A stretch of DNA of 36,316 nucleotides from positions 1 to 36,316 of the forward strand of contig MFNE01000017.1 in assembly GCA_001783695.1 (NCBI GenBank), in the 5' to 3' direction. Position 1 is the stretch's first letter, and each line of letters begins with the position of its first letter. Origin of the DNA: Candidatus Lambdaproteobacteria bacterium RIFOXYD2_FULL_50_16 (GTDB lineage: Bacteria; SAR324; XYD2-FULL-50-16). The notes below the pieces were generated by a model, which had not been told where the DNA came from, made no database searches, and saw only the letters and a program-made list of their open reading frames with translations. Below are positions 14,902-24,700 of this stretch, one piece after another. Both the position numbers and the translations under genes were made by a program.

Positions 14902-17472
14902 TTAACGACGTCGCCGACCCTTTTTAGTTCCCTGGACCTTGGACTTGGCCTCTAAGAGTTCAAGGGCCCGCTCCATGCTCAAAGTTTCATAAGGCTCATC
15001 CTTAGGCAAAGACGCATTAAGCAGCCCATGTTTAACATAGGCCCCATAGGGACCGTTAAAGATGGCCACTTGGGTTTGATCGGTCGGGTGTGGGCCCAGA
15101 TCGCGCAGGGGTTCCGATTTTTTGCGGCCCTTGCGTTTTTCTTCAGCAAATAATTCAAGCGCCTTTTCTAAATCAACGTCTAATACTGAAAGCTCTTTAG
15201 GCAAGGTGCGGAAATCTTTGGTACCGCCTTTTTCCTCTAAAACTACATAACTACCAAAGCGGCTAATGCCCGCCTTAATTGGCGCTCCCGACTCAGGATG
15301 GTCCCCTAAATGGCGCGGTAGGGATAATAAAGCGCAAGCAGCCTTCATATCCACTTGATCCTCCCTAAGCCCCTTGGGTAAGGTTACCCGTTTGGGCTTA
15401 GGCCCATCGGGAATCGCCTCGCCAAGCTGCACATAAGGCCCGTAAGCGCCGTTAAACAAAAAGACGGGCTCATGGAACTCGGGATGGATACCCAGCTCTT
15501 CCTGCCCCTTATTTTGCTGCATAAGGATCAGGTCCACTTGCTCCTGATTGAGATCAGCCGGAGTCATCTCTTTGGGGATGCTGGCGGTCTTGACCTCATC
15601 ACCCTCTTTAGATTCCAAATAGGGACCAAACCGGCCAATACAAACCTTGGCGGTTAGATCGTCAAACTGCAAAGAGCGGAATTCGCCAGGGGCAATCTGT
15701 TCGGTTTTAAGGGTGGCCTTTTGTTCTAAACCCTCTGGGCCTAAATAAAATTCCTGCATGTATGGCAGCCACTTTTTCTCGCCTAACGCAATTTCGTCTA
15801 GGTTAAGCTCCATCTGGGCCGTAAAGCCTGGATTGACCAGATCGGGGAAATGTTGCTCCAACAACTCGACCACCGCAAAGGCAGTAAAAGTGGGCACCAG
15901 GGTGTGGCTGACAATTTCCACATAACCCCGGCTTTGAATGGTATCAATTACAGTAGCATAGGTCGAAGGCCGACCAATCCCTTCGGTTTCCAATTTTTTG
16001 ACCAAGCTCGCTTCGGAATACCTGGCCGGGGGCTTGGTTTCATGGGATTTGGCCTCTAGGTTTTTTTGATCAATTAAATCTCCCGCTTTCATCTCGGGGA
16101 GCAAAATTTCTCGATCTTCAAGCGCCTGACTTGGATCGTCGCTACCTTCGACATAAGCTCTAAAAAATCCAGGGAACAAAATCCGTTTCCCTGAAGCCCT
16201 AAACTGGGCGTGGCCCACTTCAAACTGGGCGCTTAAGTGGAGCTGTTGGGCGTCTTTCATCTGGCTGGCGACGGTGCGCTTCCAGATTAATTCGTAAAGC
16301 GCCAACTCCACCCCTTTAAGCCCCGTTTTGTTGGGTGGTTCAAAGGTCGAACCTGCCGGGCGAATGGCCTCGTGGGCCTCTTGGGCCCCTTTGGATTTGG
16401 TTTTATACTCGCGAGGCTCTTTGGGTAAGAAGTCCTTGCCATAAAGACTTTCCACACACTTGCGGGCTGCTTTAATCGCCTGTTCGGAGAGGTTAACCGA
16501 GTCGGTCCTCATATAGGTGATAAACCCGCGCTCATAAAGCGCCTGCGCGACCTGCATGGCTTTTCTAGGGCTCAAACGCAACTTACGCGCGGCCTCTTGT
16601 TGTAAGGTCGAGGTAATAAAGGGGGGCGAGGGTTTGCTAGTGGCAGGTTTTTCTTCAACCGCCAAAACCTTCATCGGTTGCCCACTTAACTCGTTTTCTA
16701 AACCTCGCGCCGACTTTTCGTCTAAAAGCAGTCGTTTGGTGCCTTCTTTTAGTTTTCCCGTATTTTCGTCAAAATCGGCCCCTTGGGCAATACGCTCACC
16801 TTTGAGGCTATAAAGCTTGGCTTCGAAGCTGACACTTTTTTTGTTTAATTCGGCCACTAAATCCCAATAACCCGCCTTACGGAAGGCGCGTCGTTCACGT
16901 TCTTTAAGGACTAATAGCCGAATCGCTACAGATTGCACCCGCCCAGCCGAAAGCCCGGCGGCCACCTTTTTCCAAAGCAGAGGGCTTAGGGTATATCCGA
17001 CCAACCGGTCTAAAATACGCCGAGTTTCTTGAGCCCGAACTAGATTTAAGTCCACCTCGCGGCAATGGTTTAGCGCGTCTTGAATCGCTTCTTTGGTGAT
17101 CTCATGAAAGACCATCCGTTTGACCGGGATCTTGGGTTTGAGTTCCTCTAGCAAATGCCAGGAAATGGACTCCCCTTCGCGGTCCTCGTCAGTCGCCAGC
17201 AACAATTCATCTGCTTTGTCCACCAATGCCTTGATGTCCTTAAGCATCTTCTTTTTGTCCTTGGGGACCACATAGAGCGGCTCAAAGTCCTTCTCGACAT
17301 TGACCCCCAATTGGGACCACTTCTCTTTTTTGTATTTTTCCGGGATCTCCGCCGCCGATTGTGGCAAGTCTCTGATATGACCCATGGAAGCGACCACCTC
17401 ATACCCCTTGGGGAGAAAATCTTTGATGGTTTTAGCTTTGGTAGGGGACTCGACGATGACAACGAAGCTCAT
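14902..17472 (-). CDS. topA: DNA topoisomerase I (type IA)
   Basis: Relaxes negative supercoils by a transient 5'-phosphotyrosyl break. It has 856 residues from the ATG at 17470-17472 (MSFVVIVESPTKAKTI), which places the family N-terminus exactly; a longer frame with a TTG start adds 13 spurious residues. The Toprim domain has VESPTKAK and DEDREGE (residues 95-101). The catalytic Tyr is Y320 in FITYMRTDSVNLS. Instead of the zinc fingers of enterobacterial TopA, the C-terminus has several Gly-Pro/Ser-Tyr repeats (FGPYLE, YGPYVQ, FGSYVVLE, YGAYVK) and a basic tail ending KGRRRR. This is the repeat-type tail known from many non-enterobacterial TopA. Confidence 0.97.
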   Translation of the reverse strand: MSFVVIVESPTKAKTIKDFLPKGYEVVASMGHIRDLPQSAAEIPEKYKKEKWSQLGVNVEKDFEPLYVVPKDKKKMLKDIKALVDKADELLLATDEDREGESISWHLLEELKPKIPVKRMVFHEITKEAIQDALNHCREVDLNLVRAQETRRILDRLVGYTLSPLLWKKVAAGLSAGRVQSVAIRLLVLKERERRAFRKAGYWDLVAELNKKSVSFEAKLYSLKGERIAQGADFDENTGKLKEGTKRLLLDEKSARGLENELSGQPMKVLAVEEKPATSKPSPPFITSTLQQEAARKLRLSPRKAMQVAQALYERGFITYMRTDSVNLSEQAIKAARKCVESLYGKDFLPKEPREYKTKSKGAQEAHEAIRPAGSTFEPPNKTGLKGVELALYELIWKRTVASQMKDAQQLHLSAQFEVGHAQFRASGKRILFPGFFRAYVEGSDDPSQALEDREILLPEMKAGDLIDQKNLEAKSHETKPPARYSEASLVKKLETEGIGRPSTYATVIDTIQSRGYVEIVSHTLVPTFTAFAVVELLEQHFPDLVNPGFTAQMELNLDEIALGEKKWLPYMQEFYLGPEGLEQKATLKTEQIAPGEFRSLQFDDLTAKVCIGRFGPYLESKEGDEVKTASIPKEMTPADLNQEQVDLILMQQNKGQEELGIHPEFHEPVFLFNGAYGPYVQLGEAIPDGPKPKRVTLPKGLREDQVDMKAACALLSLPRHLGDHPESGAPIKAGISRFGSYVVLEEKGGTKDFRTLPKELSVLDVDLEKALELFAEEKRKGRKKSEPLRDLGPHPTDQTQVAIFNGPYGAYVKHGLLNASLPKDEPYETLSMERALELLEAKSKVQGTKKGRRRR

Positions 17473-17482
17473 AGGAGGACTA

Positions 17483-17511
17483 TATATAAGTGTGGGAAAA
17501 ACACAAAGCAA
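17483..17511 (-). promoter_or_regulatory. Candidate topA promoter giving a near-leaderless mRNA
   Basis: TTGCTT (17506-17511) and TATATA (17483-17488) on the - strand are 17 bases apart. Only 10 bases separate the -10 box from the topA ATG, so the transcript would begin about 3-4 bases before it. In agreement, no Shine-Dalgarno sequence precedes that ATG (the bases are CCTCCT). Confidence 0.45.
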
Positions 17512-17593
17512 CCAGATAAAGCAAAGGATGGAGGCCCGTCAAGGGAAGCCCCAAAAAAGAAAGGTAACTAATTGGAATCTTGCGGTTTATATT

Positions 17594-19393
17594 TCAGGTG
17601 GTTTCCCCGGCTTTCGCGTCCAGGTAAGCCCATCGGCCATAAAGACGTTCCAATTCCGCCTTGGCATCACCCAAATTCTGCCACTTTTTTTCCAAGCCCA
17701 CTAAATCGCGGGCCGCGTCCTCACTGGCTAAGTAGGCCTCCAACTCTTGAACCCTTTCTTCCGCCTTGGCAATCTTGCTTTCAATCTGCCTAAGTTCTTT
17801 TTGCTCTGGGTAACTTAAGGCTTGAACCGTTTTGGGTTTCTTAGGCGGTGGGGCGCTGGGACTAGCTGTGGCCGGAGCCTTAGAAACTTGGGCTTGGGCC
17901 CACTGGTCAAAGTCGGAATAAAGCTGTGGGTGTTCTTCGTCTAGTCCCAAAAGACCCGTAGCCACTCGGCTTAATAGGGCCCGGTCATGGGTCACTAAAC
18001 AAATCGCACCTTGAAATTCCATTAGCGACTCTTCCAGGACCTCTAAACTTTGAATATCTAGGTCGTTAGTAGGCTCATCAAGAAGCAGCAAATCGGCCGG
18101 ACGCAGCATCAACCGAGCGATTAAAACCCGCGCCTGTTCCCCACCCGAAAGCTGGCCCACGGGTAATTCGAGTTGGCTCGGTTTAAACAAAAACCGCTTA
18201 GCCCAAGTGATTATATGAACCTCTTTGTCCTGATAAACCACCGAATCCCCGGTTTTACTCAAGGCGTTTCTAAGCGGGATATGGGGGTCTAGTTGTTCTC
18301 GATTTTGGTCAAAATATTCAACCCTCAAATCGTCCGCTTTTTTAATGGTCCCCCGGCTAGGTTGTAAATCCCCGGTCAACAGGGACATTAAGCTCGACTT
18401 TCCCGAACCATTTTTGCCCATCAAACCAAGTCTGGTCCCATTAGACAGTTTAAACCCTAGCCCCGAAAAAAGATGTTTTTCCCCTCGGTCAAGTCCAAGG
18501 TTATAAACCTCTACCAACCTTCTTGTTTGCCGCCCGGTTGCCTCAAAATCGAGTCCCATTTTGGGTTTGGGGCGGTTGAGTTGTTTGATTTGACGAAGCT
18601 CTTCCTCTAGTCTTCCGGCTTCGTCTATACGTCCCTTGGCCTTGGTGCCCCGCGCTTTAGGGCCTCTTTGCAACCATTCGGTTTCGCGACGGAATTTGTT
18701 GGTTAGTTGGGACTGGCGAGTGATTTGGTCGGCGAGGAATTTTTCCTTTTTTTCCAAAAATTCATGCCAACGTCCAGAAACCGAAAGGTAGCCTTCTGGG
18801 TAATGGCTTCCTAGCTCAATTATCCGTTTGGGCACTCGGTCTAGGAGTTGGCGGTCATGGCTAACCAAAACAAAAGCAAAGGTTGCTTGGTTTAAAAGCC
18901 CCTCAAGCCACTCAATCCCCTCTAAATCCAAGTGGTTGGTAGGCTCGTCGAGAAACAGTAATTCAGGCTCGGGGAGCAAGGCGCGGGCGATAGCGAGGCG
19001 TTTTTTATAGCCCCCAGAAAGGACCGCGATTGGTTGAGCCACGCCTAAAAACCCAGTTTCTTGGATCCAACGCTCGACCAAACCCTCCTTGACCAGGGGG
19101 TCCAATTCGAGGGCGTTTGCAGCCTCGCCCAAGGCTTCACCCACGGTTTTAAATTTGCTGAAATCCTCCGATTGAGCCAGCCAAGCGGTTTTAAGACCTC
19201 GCTTAGTGACCCGCTCCCCTTCGTCAGGGTCTTCGAGGCCCGCCAATAAGCGCAGTAAGGTAGATTTTCCAGCGCCGTTAGGGCCAATCAAGGCTAATTT
19301 TTCCCCTTCTTCGATCCCTAAACTAAGGTCGCAAAACAAGGGCTGGGCGCCAAAGGCCTTCCTAATGGCGCGACAAGATACTAAAGGGGGCAT
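17594..19393 (-). CDS. uup: ABC-F family ATPase, Uup type
   Basis: A soluble protein with two ATPase domains and no membrane part; ABC-F proteins act on the ribosome or, for Uup, affect DNA/ribosome processes. It has 599 residues. Domain 1 has Walker A GPNGAGKS (37-44), signature LSGGYKKRLAIARALL and Walker B LLFLDEPTNHLD; domain 2 has GKNGSGKS, LSGGEQARVLIARLM and LLLLDEPTNDLD. The C-terminal coiled coil (SYPEQKELRQIESKIAKAEE onward) is the mark of Uup. The linker between the domains is basic (KFRRETEWLQRGPKARGTKA). The ATG at 19391-19393 lacks a strong ribosome site. It lies 121 bases upstream of topA. Confidence 0.93.
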   Translation of the reverse strand: MPPLVSCRAIRKAFGAQPLFCDLSLGIEEGEKLALIGPNGAGKSTLLRLLAGLEDPDEGERVTKRGLKTAWLAQSEDFSKFKTVGEALGEAANALELDPLVKEGLVERWIQETGFLGVAQPIAVLSGGYKKRLAIARALLPEPELLFLDEPTNHLDLEGIEWLEGLLNQATFAFVLVSHDRQLLDRVPKRIIELGSHYPEGYLSVSGRWHEFLEKKEKFLADQITRQSQLTNKFRRETEWLQRGPKARGTKAKGRIDEAGRLEEELRQIKQLNRPKPKMGLDFEATGRQTRRLVEVYNLGLDRGEKHLFSGLGFKLSNGTRLGLMGKNGSGKSSLMSLLTGDLQPSRGTIKKADDLRVEYFDQNREQLDPHIPLRNALSKTGDSVVYQDKEVHIITWAKRFLFKPSQLELPVGQLSGGEQARVLIARLMLRPADLLLLDEPTNDLDIQSLEVLEESLMEFQGAICLVTHDRALLSRVATGLLGLDEEHPQLYSDFDQWAQAQVSKAPATASPSAPPPKKPKTVQALSYPEQKELRQIESKIAKAEERVQELEAYLASEDAARDLVGLEKKWQNLGDAKAELERLYGRWAYLDAKAGETT

Positions 19394-19410
19394 AGGTTAG
19401 GCCGAGGCCG

Positions 19411-19692
19411 TTAGAGGTAATCGTCGAAACCGCGCTTTTGCCCTCGTCCTTCCCGCATCTTGCGCTTTTCTTCGAGTTTTTTGTTTTTGTACTTTTGGTA
19501 GAAGTAGGTCAAAACCCCGGTGGCAACAATCATGGCAAAAAAGATCAGGATCTCTTTCATCGGATTGAAGTCACGGTAGTAAAGCTGCATAGCCTTTGCC
19601 CAGTCCATAGCAAAGGCTTCTTCTGCCCATATAAACAGGGCCATAGCCCAAAAAATGGGCCGTTGTTTAGTTAAGAGAGATGGTAGTGCCAT
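19411..19692 (-). CDS. Small predicted membrane protein, unknown function
   Basis: A 93-residue protein I do not recognise. The first 28 residues may be a signal sequence ending WAEEAFA. A second hydrophobic span (about residues 46-64, ILIFFAMIVATGVLTYFYQ) precedes a strongly basic cytoplasmic-type tail (KYKNKKLEEKRKMREGRGQKR). It lies 17 bases before uup and 50 bases after fliW on the same strand, so it may be co-transcribed with them. The ribosome site is weak. Coding status is supported by the ordered hydrophobic and charged blocks and by the tight gene packing. Confidence 0.65.
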   Translation of the reverse strand: MALPSLLTKQRPIFWAMALFIWAEEAFAMDWAKAMQLYYRDFNPMKEILIFFAMIVATGVLTYFYQKYKNKKLEEKRKMREGRGQKRGFDDYL

Positions 19693-19742
19693 GATTGCCC
19701 ACTTTGTTTTTGACCTACTCTAACAAACCCCAAACTCTTTGA

Positions 19743-20177
19743 CTAGGCCTCTGGATCGGGAATCAGTGGTTCTTTGGTGGTGTAATCGGTATCGTTTAAA
19801 ACTGCCTGCACGCCCTTGTGGGAAATTCGATTTACAATCAAAGGTGCGCCCAAATTCAAGGTCGCCTCCTCTAAACGTCGGCCTAAGGTAACAATGGCCA
19901 TTTGGGCCAGATCGGCCCCTTTGGTTGCGTCAATCAAAGCCAAATCTTCGGTGCTAGGCTCAATCTTAAAATCGGCGTAAATAGCCACCGGGTCCACCAC
20001 CACAAAGGTCAGGGCAGGTTCGTCTAACGATTGCAACATCCTAAACGGCCCAGCCTCTTCTTGGTCAATCACAACGTACCTCTTCTGCTTCTCGAAGCCG
20101 TAAAGACCCTCGGGAAAGAGGATTACTTCCTCGTCAGCGACCTCAATTAAACCAAATCTGGTGGTTGATACCTGCAT
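19743..20177 (-). CDS. fliW: Flagellar assembly factor FliW
   Basis: FliW binds flagellin in the cytoplasm and, in species with the FliW-CsrA switch, antagonises the RNA-binding regulator CsrA. It has 144 residues, the family norm. Typical segments are TRFGLIEVADEEVILFPEGLYGFE, FRMLQSLDEPALTFVVVDP and a late NLGAPLIVNRISHKGVQAVL. GAGG lies 6 bases before the ATG. The usual csrA or flagellin neighbours are absent; the flanks are a TfoX-N protein and a small membrane protein. Its presence implies a flagellated host. Confidence 0.94.
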   Translation of the reverse strand: MQVSTTRFGLIEVADEEVILFPEGLYGFEKQKRYVVIDQEEAGPFRMLQSLDEPALTFVVVDPVAIYADFKIEPSTEDLALIDATKGADLAQMAIVTLGRRLEEATLNLGAPLIVNRISHKGVQAVLNDTDYTTKEPLIPDPEA

Positions 20178-20274
20178 GTAATCCTCAAAAGTTACTCCCC
20201 TCTCTAGGCGAAACCCTAACCGATTTTTGGCAAAGGAAATAGAGGAAAATCGGCCAAATTTAAATAATTCCTAC

Positions 20275-20637
20275 TTAAGCCCCGGTTTTTATGGGCTTAG
20301 ATTTTTTCTTTCCCCCAGCCCGCTTCGCCACCTCAAGGGCAATTTTGGACCATTTAAATAGGGTCTCCGAATCTTCTAAGATCTCGGCTGCCACCTCGTG
20401 ATACCCCATAGAGTAAGCCTTGTCCGCAAAGGGGACAAACGGGCCCATCCCTAATTTTTCAAAATCTGGGCGGTTAGTTTCGTCGGTTTTTAGATAGAGT
20501 CGGTCCTCGGCGATCAGCCCAAAAAACCAGCCTTCCGCATACAACCCTACCCCGCCAAACATCCGTTTATACACAAGCCCCTCAAGCCCGTCTAATTGGT
20601 CTAAACAAAATTCTAAAAAATCCTGGCTATAGGCCAT
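20275..20637 (-). CDS. TfoX N-terminal domain protein
   Basis: A 120-residue single-domain protein of the TfoX/Sxy N-terminal family: LVYKRMFGGVGLYAEGWFFGLIAEDRLYLKTDE, then FVPFADKAYSMGYHEVAAEIL. In gammaproteobacteria full-length TfoX/Sxy activates competence with CRP, but stand-alone N-domains are widespread and mostly uncharacterised, so a competence role is not claimed. The tail is basic (KRAGGKKKSKPIKTG). It follows the AlkC gene by 27 bases on the same strand and may belong to that transcript. Confidence 0.87.
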   Translation of the reverse strand: MAYSQDFLEFCLDQLDGLEGLVYKRMFGGVGLYAEGWFFGLIAEDRLYLKTDETNRPDFEKLGMGPFVPFADKAYSMGYHEVAAEILEDSETLFKWSKIALEVAKRAGGKKKSKPIKTGA

Positions 20638-20664
20638 GTTTCTAGGTGATTTTTAAGCCACCGC

Positions 20665-21783
20665 TTAGTCGATTTCCAAAATAAAGGGAACCTCTCCCAT
20701 TGAAGTCCCATTGATCTGCAAACTTAGCTTGTGCAGGCCTGGATAATGCTCGCGGGTGGACCTTTGCTCAAGCTGGACCCCTTTGGATACAACTAAGGTT
20801 TCACCTGGCCCCAAGGTGGGTTTAGCGGCCTTAAAAACCTTGGGGCTAAGCTTACCACCCGCCTTTTGGTAATGCACCACAAAATCGACCATCAGCCGTT
20901 GGGGGCGGCTCTGGGGGTTAAATAACCTGGCCTCAAAGCGCAGTTCCTCACCTAGGCGGTAGCGCGGTTTGGTCAAACAAAGCGACTTGAGTTCGACCAA
21001 ACCCAAAGTTCCATATCCCAGAAGCGCCAAGGCCCCGGCATGCCCTTTTTTGATCAAAGAGCGCAGCGCATGGCGGGTCATCCAGTCTAATTCTGGGCTG
21101 GGTGTTTGATTCCACCGGGACAATAACGCTACCACTACCTCGGGATTGTCTTTGGCGATGTCATTAAGGTTGTTGGCCACCGAACGCCGCACATAAAGTT
21201 CAGGGTCATTTTTTAACACTTCTAAAAGGGGCAAGATCGGGCTAGGGTCTTTTTTAAAAGCCGGGAGGGCCCGACAGAGGGGAAGCCTTGGCCTAGTGCC
21301 CTCAGAGACCAGCCTACGCACATGGACGTTAGGATCCTTTGCCCACTCGGCCAATCGCGCCAAGGTTTCTTGGGGATATTTTTCGATAAAAAAGCGGATA
21401 TCCCCTTCTGCCGAAAAGCAGCGGGTCATCTGGTAAAGCGCCCCCATCGACAACTCGAAATGATTGATCCCATAACTCGAAACAAACTGGGCTAAGGGCC
21501 AGATAATAAAATTATCCATGCCCAAAAGCTCGGAGCGTGTCAGTTCGGGCGGCAAGGCTTTGAGGATGATTGCCAAGGCCTCTGGGTAGGCTTGCGGCAA
21601 AAATTCATGAAGCGATTCCCGAATCAACTGCGCCCGCTCCCCAAAATTCAGCGCCGCTAATTTAGGACAAACCGCCTCTTCAAACCCCACCCGGTCAAAT
21701 CCGGCCCAAGCCCCCAATAGCCGCCCCGCCTGCTCCTGCACCCCCTTAGGATTAAACGCCTCTCTAAGTAAAAATTCAGCCAT
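20665..21783 (-). CDS. AlkC-type DNA alkylation glycosylase with C-terminal Ig-like domain
   Basis: Base-excision repair enzyme family (AlkC/AlkD, HEAT-like repeats) that removes alkylated bases such as N3-methylpurines. It has 372 residues. Residues 1-245 are the helical repeat region, with the characteristic DPNVHVRRLVSEGTRPRLP and NDPELYVRRSVANNLNDIAKD segments. Residues ~250-372 are beta-rich (LRFEARLFNPQSRPQRLMVDFVVHY and the TLGPGETLVV turn) and fit the Ig-like domain found in one AlkC subgroup. The ATG lies inside the last codons of the RND pump gene (8-base overlap), so its translation should be coupled to the pump. This is an unusual partner for a DNA repair gene. Confidence 0.88.
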   Translation of the reverse strand: MAEFLLREAFNPKGVQEQAGRLLGAWAGFDRVGFEEAVCPKLAALNFGERAQLIRESLHEFLPQAYPEALAIILKALPPELTRSELLGMDNFIIWPLAQFVSSYGINHFELSMGALYQMTRCFSAEGDIRFFIEKYPQETLARLAEWAKDPNVHVRRLVSEGTRPRLPLCRALPAFKKDPSPILPLLEVLKNDPELYVRRSVANNLNDIAKDNPEVVVALLSRWNQTPSPELDWMTRHALRSLIKKGHAGALALLGYGTLGLVELKSLCLTKPRYRLGEELRFEARLFNPQSRPQRLMVDFVVHYQKAGGKLSPKVFKAAKPTLGPGETLVVSKGVQLEQRSTREHYPGLHKLSLQINGTSMGEVPFILEID

Positions 21784-24700
21784 TTTCTTTCCGTTTCAAC
21801 CAAGGAGGCAGTTTGATTTTTCGCCCTTTTTGGGGAGGCTCGTCTTCGGTTTTTGCCTCGCTGGGTGCCTCACTTTTAGGGGCACCGATGACTGCTTTTT
21901 TGCTGACTAATTTTGTCCCATTTTTTAAAGAGGCTTTGGCCGCTTTTTGGGCGGCTTTAGCTGCGACTTTAGCGGGGTCCGGTTTTAATGATTTGCCCCA
22001 ATTAGAAAGGGTTCGGGCAAGGCGCTCTGAAAGGGGCGCGCCCGTGCTAAACTGGGTCCAAGTCCCTTTGGGGTTGGACAATAAGGCCCCAATTTGGGCC
22101 ATTATTTTATTGCTCCAATTCGTAACGGATTCCATTAAGGAATATATCACTGGCACCACAATCAAGGTCAGGGCCGTGGCTACACCCAAGCCATAGATCA
22201 CACTACGCGCCATGGGCTGCCACATCGCGGCCGATTCAGAGCCAAAGGCTACAATCCCAGAACGGTAAAAGTTAATATCCATGCCTAAAACAATCGGCAC
22301 CAACCCTAAAATAGTGGTGATGGCGGTCATTAATACTGGCCGCATACGCAGCATCCCTGAAAGCACCAAGGCGTCGCGGGTACTTTTTCCTTGGGCTTTG
22401 AGTTGGTTAATATAGTCAATTAAAACAATCGCGTTGTTAACCACGACCCCGGCCAAACTGATCACTCCAATCCCGCCCATCATAATCGAGAGCGGCGACC
22501 AATGAATAATCCATCCTAAAAACACCCCCATAAAACTCATAAAGACGGCCGTCAGAATAATAAATGGCAACAAAACTGAGTTAAACTGGGTCACCAAAAC
22601 TAAAAAGATTAAAAAAATGGCAATTAAAAAACTCTTGCCCAAATAGGACTGCATCTCTTTTCTTGACTCGTCCTCACCGGTGTAACGGATCCTATAACCC
22701 CGAGGCAGCCCAAAGTCGGCCAGTCGCTCTTGCACCCGTTTGAGTACAGTTCCGCCTGGAACCCCTTCGGCGTCGCCACTGATGGTAATCACTTGCTTAC
22801 CGCCAATATGGCGGATCGAACCCTTGCCCGGTTCAGTCGAGACCTTTGCCAACTCACTTAAAGCCACCGATTGGCCACTCGGGGTTTTTAAATACAGCCC
22901 CGAAATATCGGTCACCGAATTTCGAAAACGCGGGTCTAGGCGGACCACAATGTCATATTCATCCTTGCCCACGCGCCAAGTTGAGACCTCGCGCCCGTTA
23001 AAGGCGGTGCGGATTAGGTTGGCTACTTGCATGGTATTGAGTCCCATCTGGGCGATTTTTTGGCGGTCTAGGCGAACCTGAATTTCAGATCGAGTCGAAG
23101 AAAAATTGTCGGCCAGGTTTACTAACCCTTCAATATCCTTGATTTTCCCCTGAATATCCAACGAGAGCCGCTTAAGCTCTTTAGGATCAACCCCGTTTAG
23201 TTCCAGGTTGACCGGCTTACCCGTCGGTGGGCCTTGGCTGGGTTTAGACAAGGAAATCAAGGCTCCACCAAACTGGCTAAATGACTTTCTTATTTCCGCG
23301 ACCACCTGACTCGGTTTGATATCACGCTCCTGCCAGTCGGGAAAACTTAAGGTAATGTGGCTTTGGTGACTCGTCCGTCCCCCGTTGCTCCCGCCAGAAC
23401 CTTGGGGCTGGCCCACGTTGGCTACAATCGCTTCGGTATGGGGCTGGTAGGGGACCAAGCTGGCCTCAATCTGGCGGACAATTTGATCACTGGTGGCCAG
23501 GGTCGAGCCAAAGGGGGCCTCGATCTCCACTGTTGCAGAACCGGGCTCACTGCCGGGGAAAAACTCCACCCCCGCTTTGGGCAAGACCACTCCAAAATAG
23601 ACCATCGCCAAAACCACCCAAGCGGTTATCACCATAAACAAGGTTTTGACCCGATTCTCCAAAGCCCAAAGCAGACTGCTGCGGTACATCCGCAAAAACC
23701 GGCTGTTTTCGGCCATCGAAATTTCGTCTTTTTGCTGAATATCCTTGTGTGGGTGCATCAAGGTCGAGCAAAGGACTGGGTTTAAAATCAGTCCTACAAA
23801 CAAGGAGGCGGTTAAGGTTAATATCAGGGTTTTAGGTAGGTACCCCATAAACTCCCCGGCGATGCCCGGCATACCAAGGAGGGGCACGAAAGCCACCAAC
23901 GTAGTTGCGGTCGAACTAATCACCGGAATTGCCACCTCGCCCACCCCAACCTGGGCGGCCTCTTTGGGGCTTAGACCGGTCTCTAGGTGTCGATAGATGT
24001 TTTCAACCACCACAATGGCGTTGTCCACCAACATACCCAAGGCCAAAATCAGGGAAAAGAGCACCACAAAGTTCAGGGTAATCCCCGCCCAGCTAAGCCA
24101 GATAAAGGTAAGCAGCATTGATAAGGGAATGGAGACCCCAATAAACAGGCTGTTTTTAAACCCCATCACCATCATCAACAACCCTACCACCATAATCATG
24201 CCGGTATAGATGTTGTTCTCCAAATCGCTGACCATGCTGCGAATACGTTTGGATTCGTCGTTAAGTAGGGTAAACTTAAGTTTGTCGCCATAGCGGGCCT
24301 GTTCTTCGGAGACGATAGCCTTGACCCGGTCTGCAATCGCCACTAGGTTTTCCCCGCTTTTTTTAGAGACCGACAGACTCACCGATTCAAGCCCATTAAG
24401 CCTTGAGCGGCTGGTCACCTCTTTATAGCCATAAATCACTTGGGCTAGATCATCCACATGGATCGGCACACCGCCCGGCGCGGAGATAACCATCTCCTTG
24501 ATCTCGGCGGGACTTTTGATCTCGCCTGGGACTCGGATCATGTATTTCATACTGCCCACCTCCAAGTCCCCAGCGGGAATGGTGGTGTTTTCATTTTTAA
24601 TCGTGTCTGAGACTTGATTCAGGTCGAGTTGGTAATAGTTTAACTTGTCCGGGTCCACCTCGACCTTGACCTCACGCTCCAGACCCCCAGCCCGCTTGAC

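Noticed and set aside
17473-17511. Longer topA start at a TTG
   Set aside because: The added 13 residues precede the invariant MSFVVIVESPTKAK start and the bases look like a promoter.
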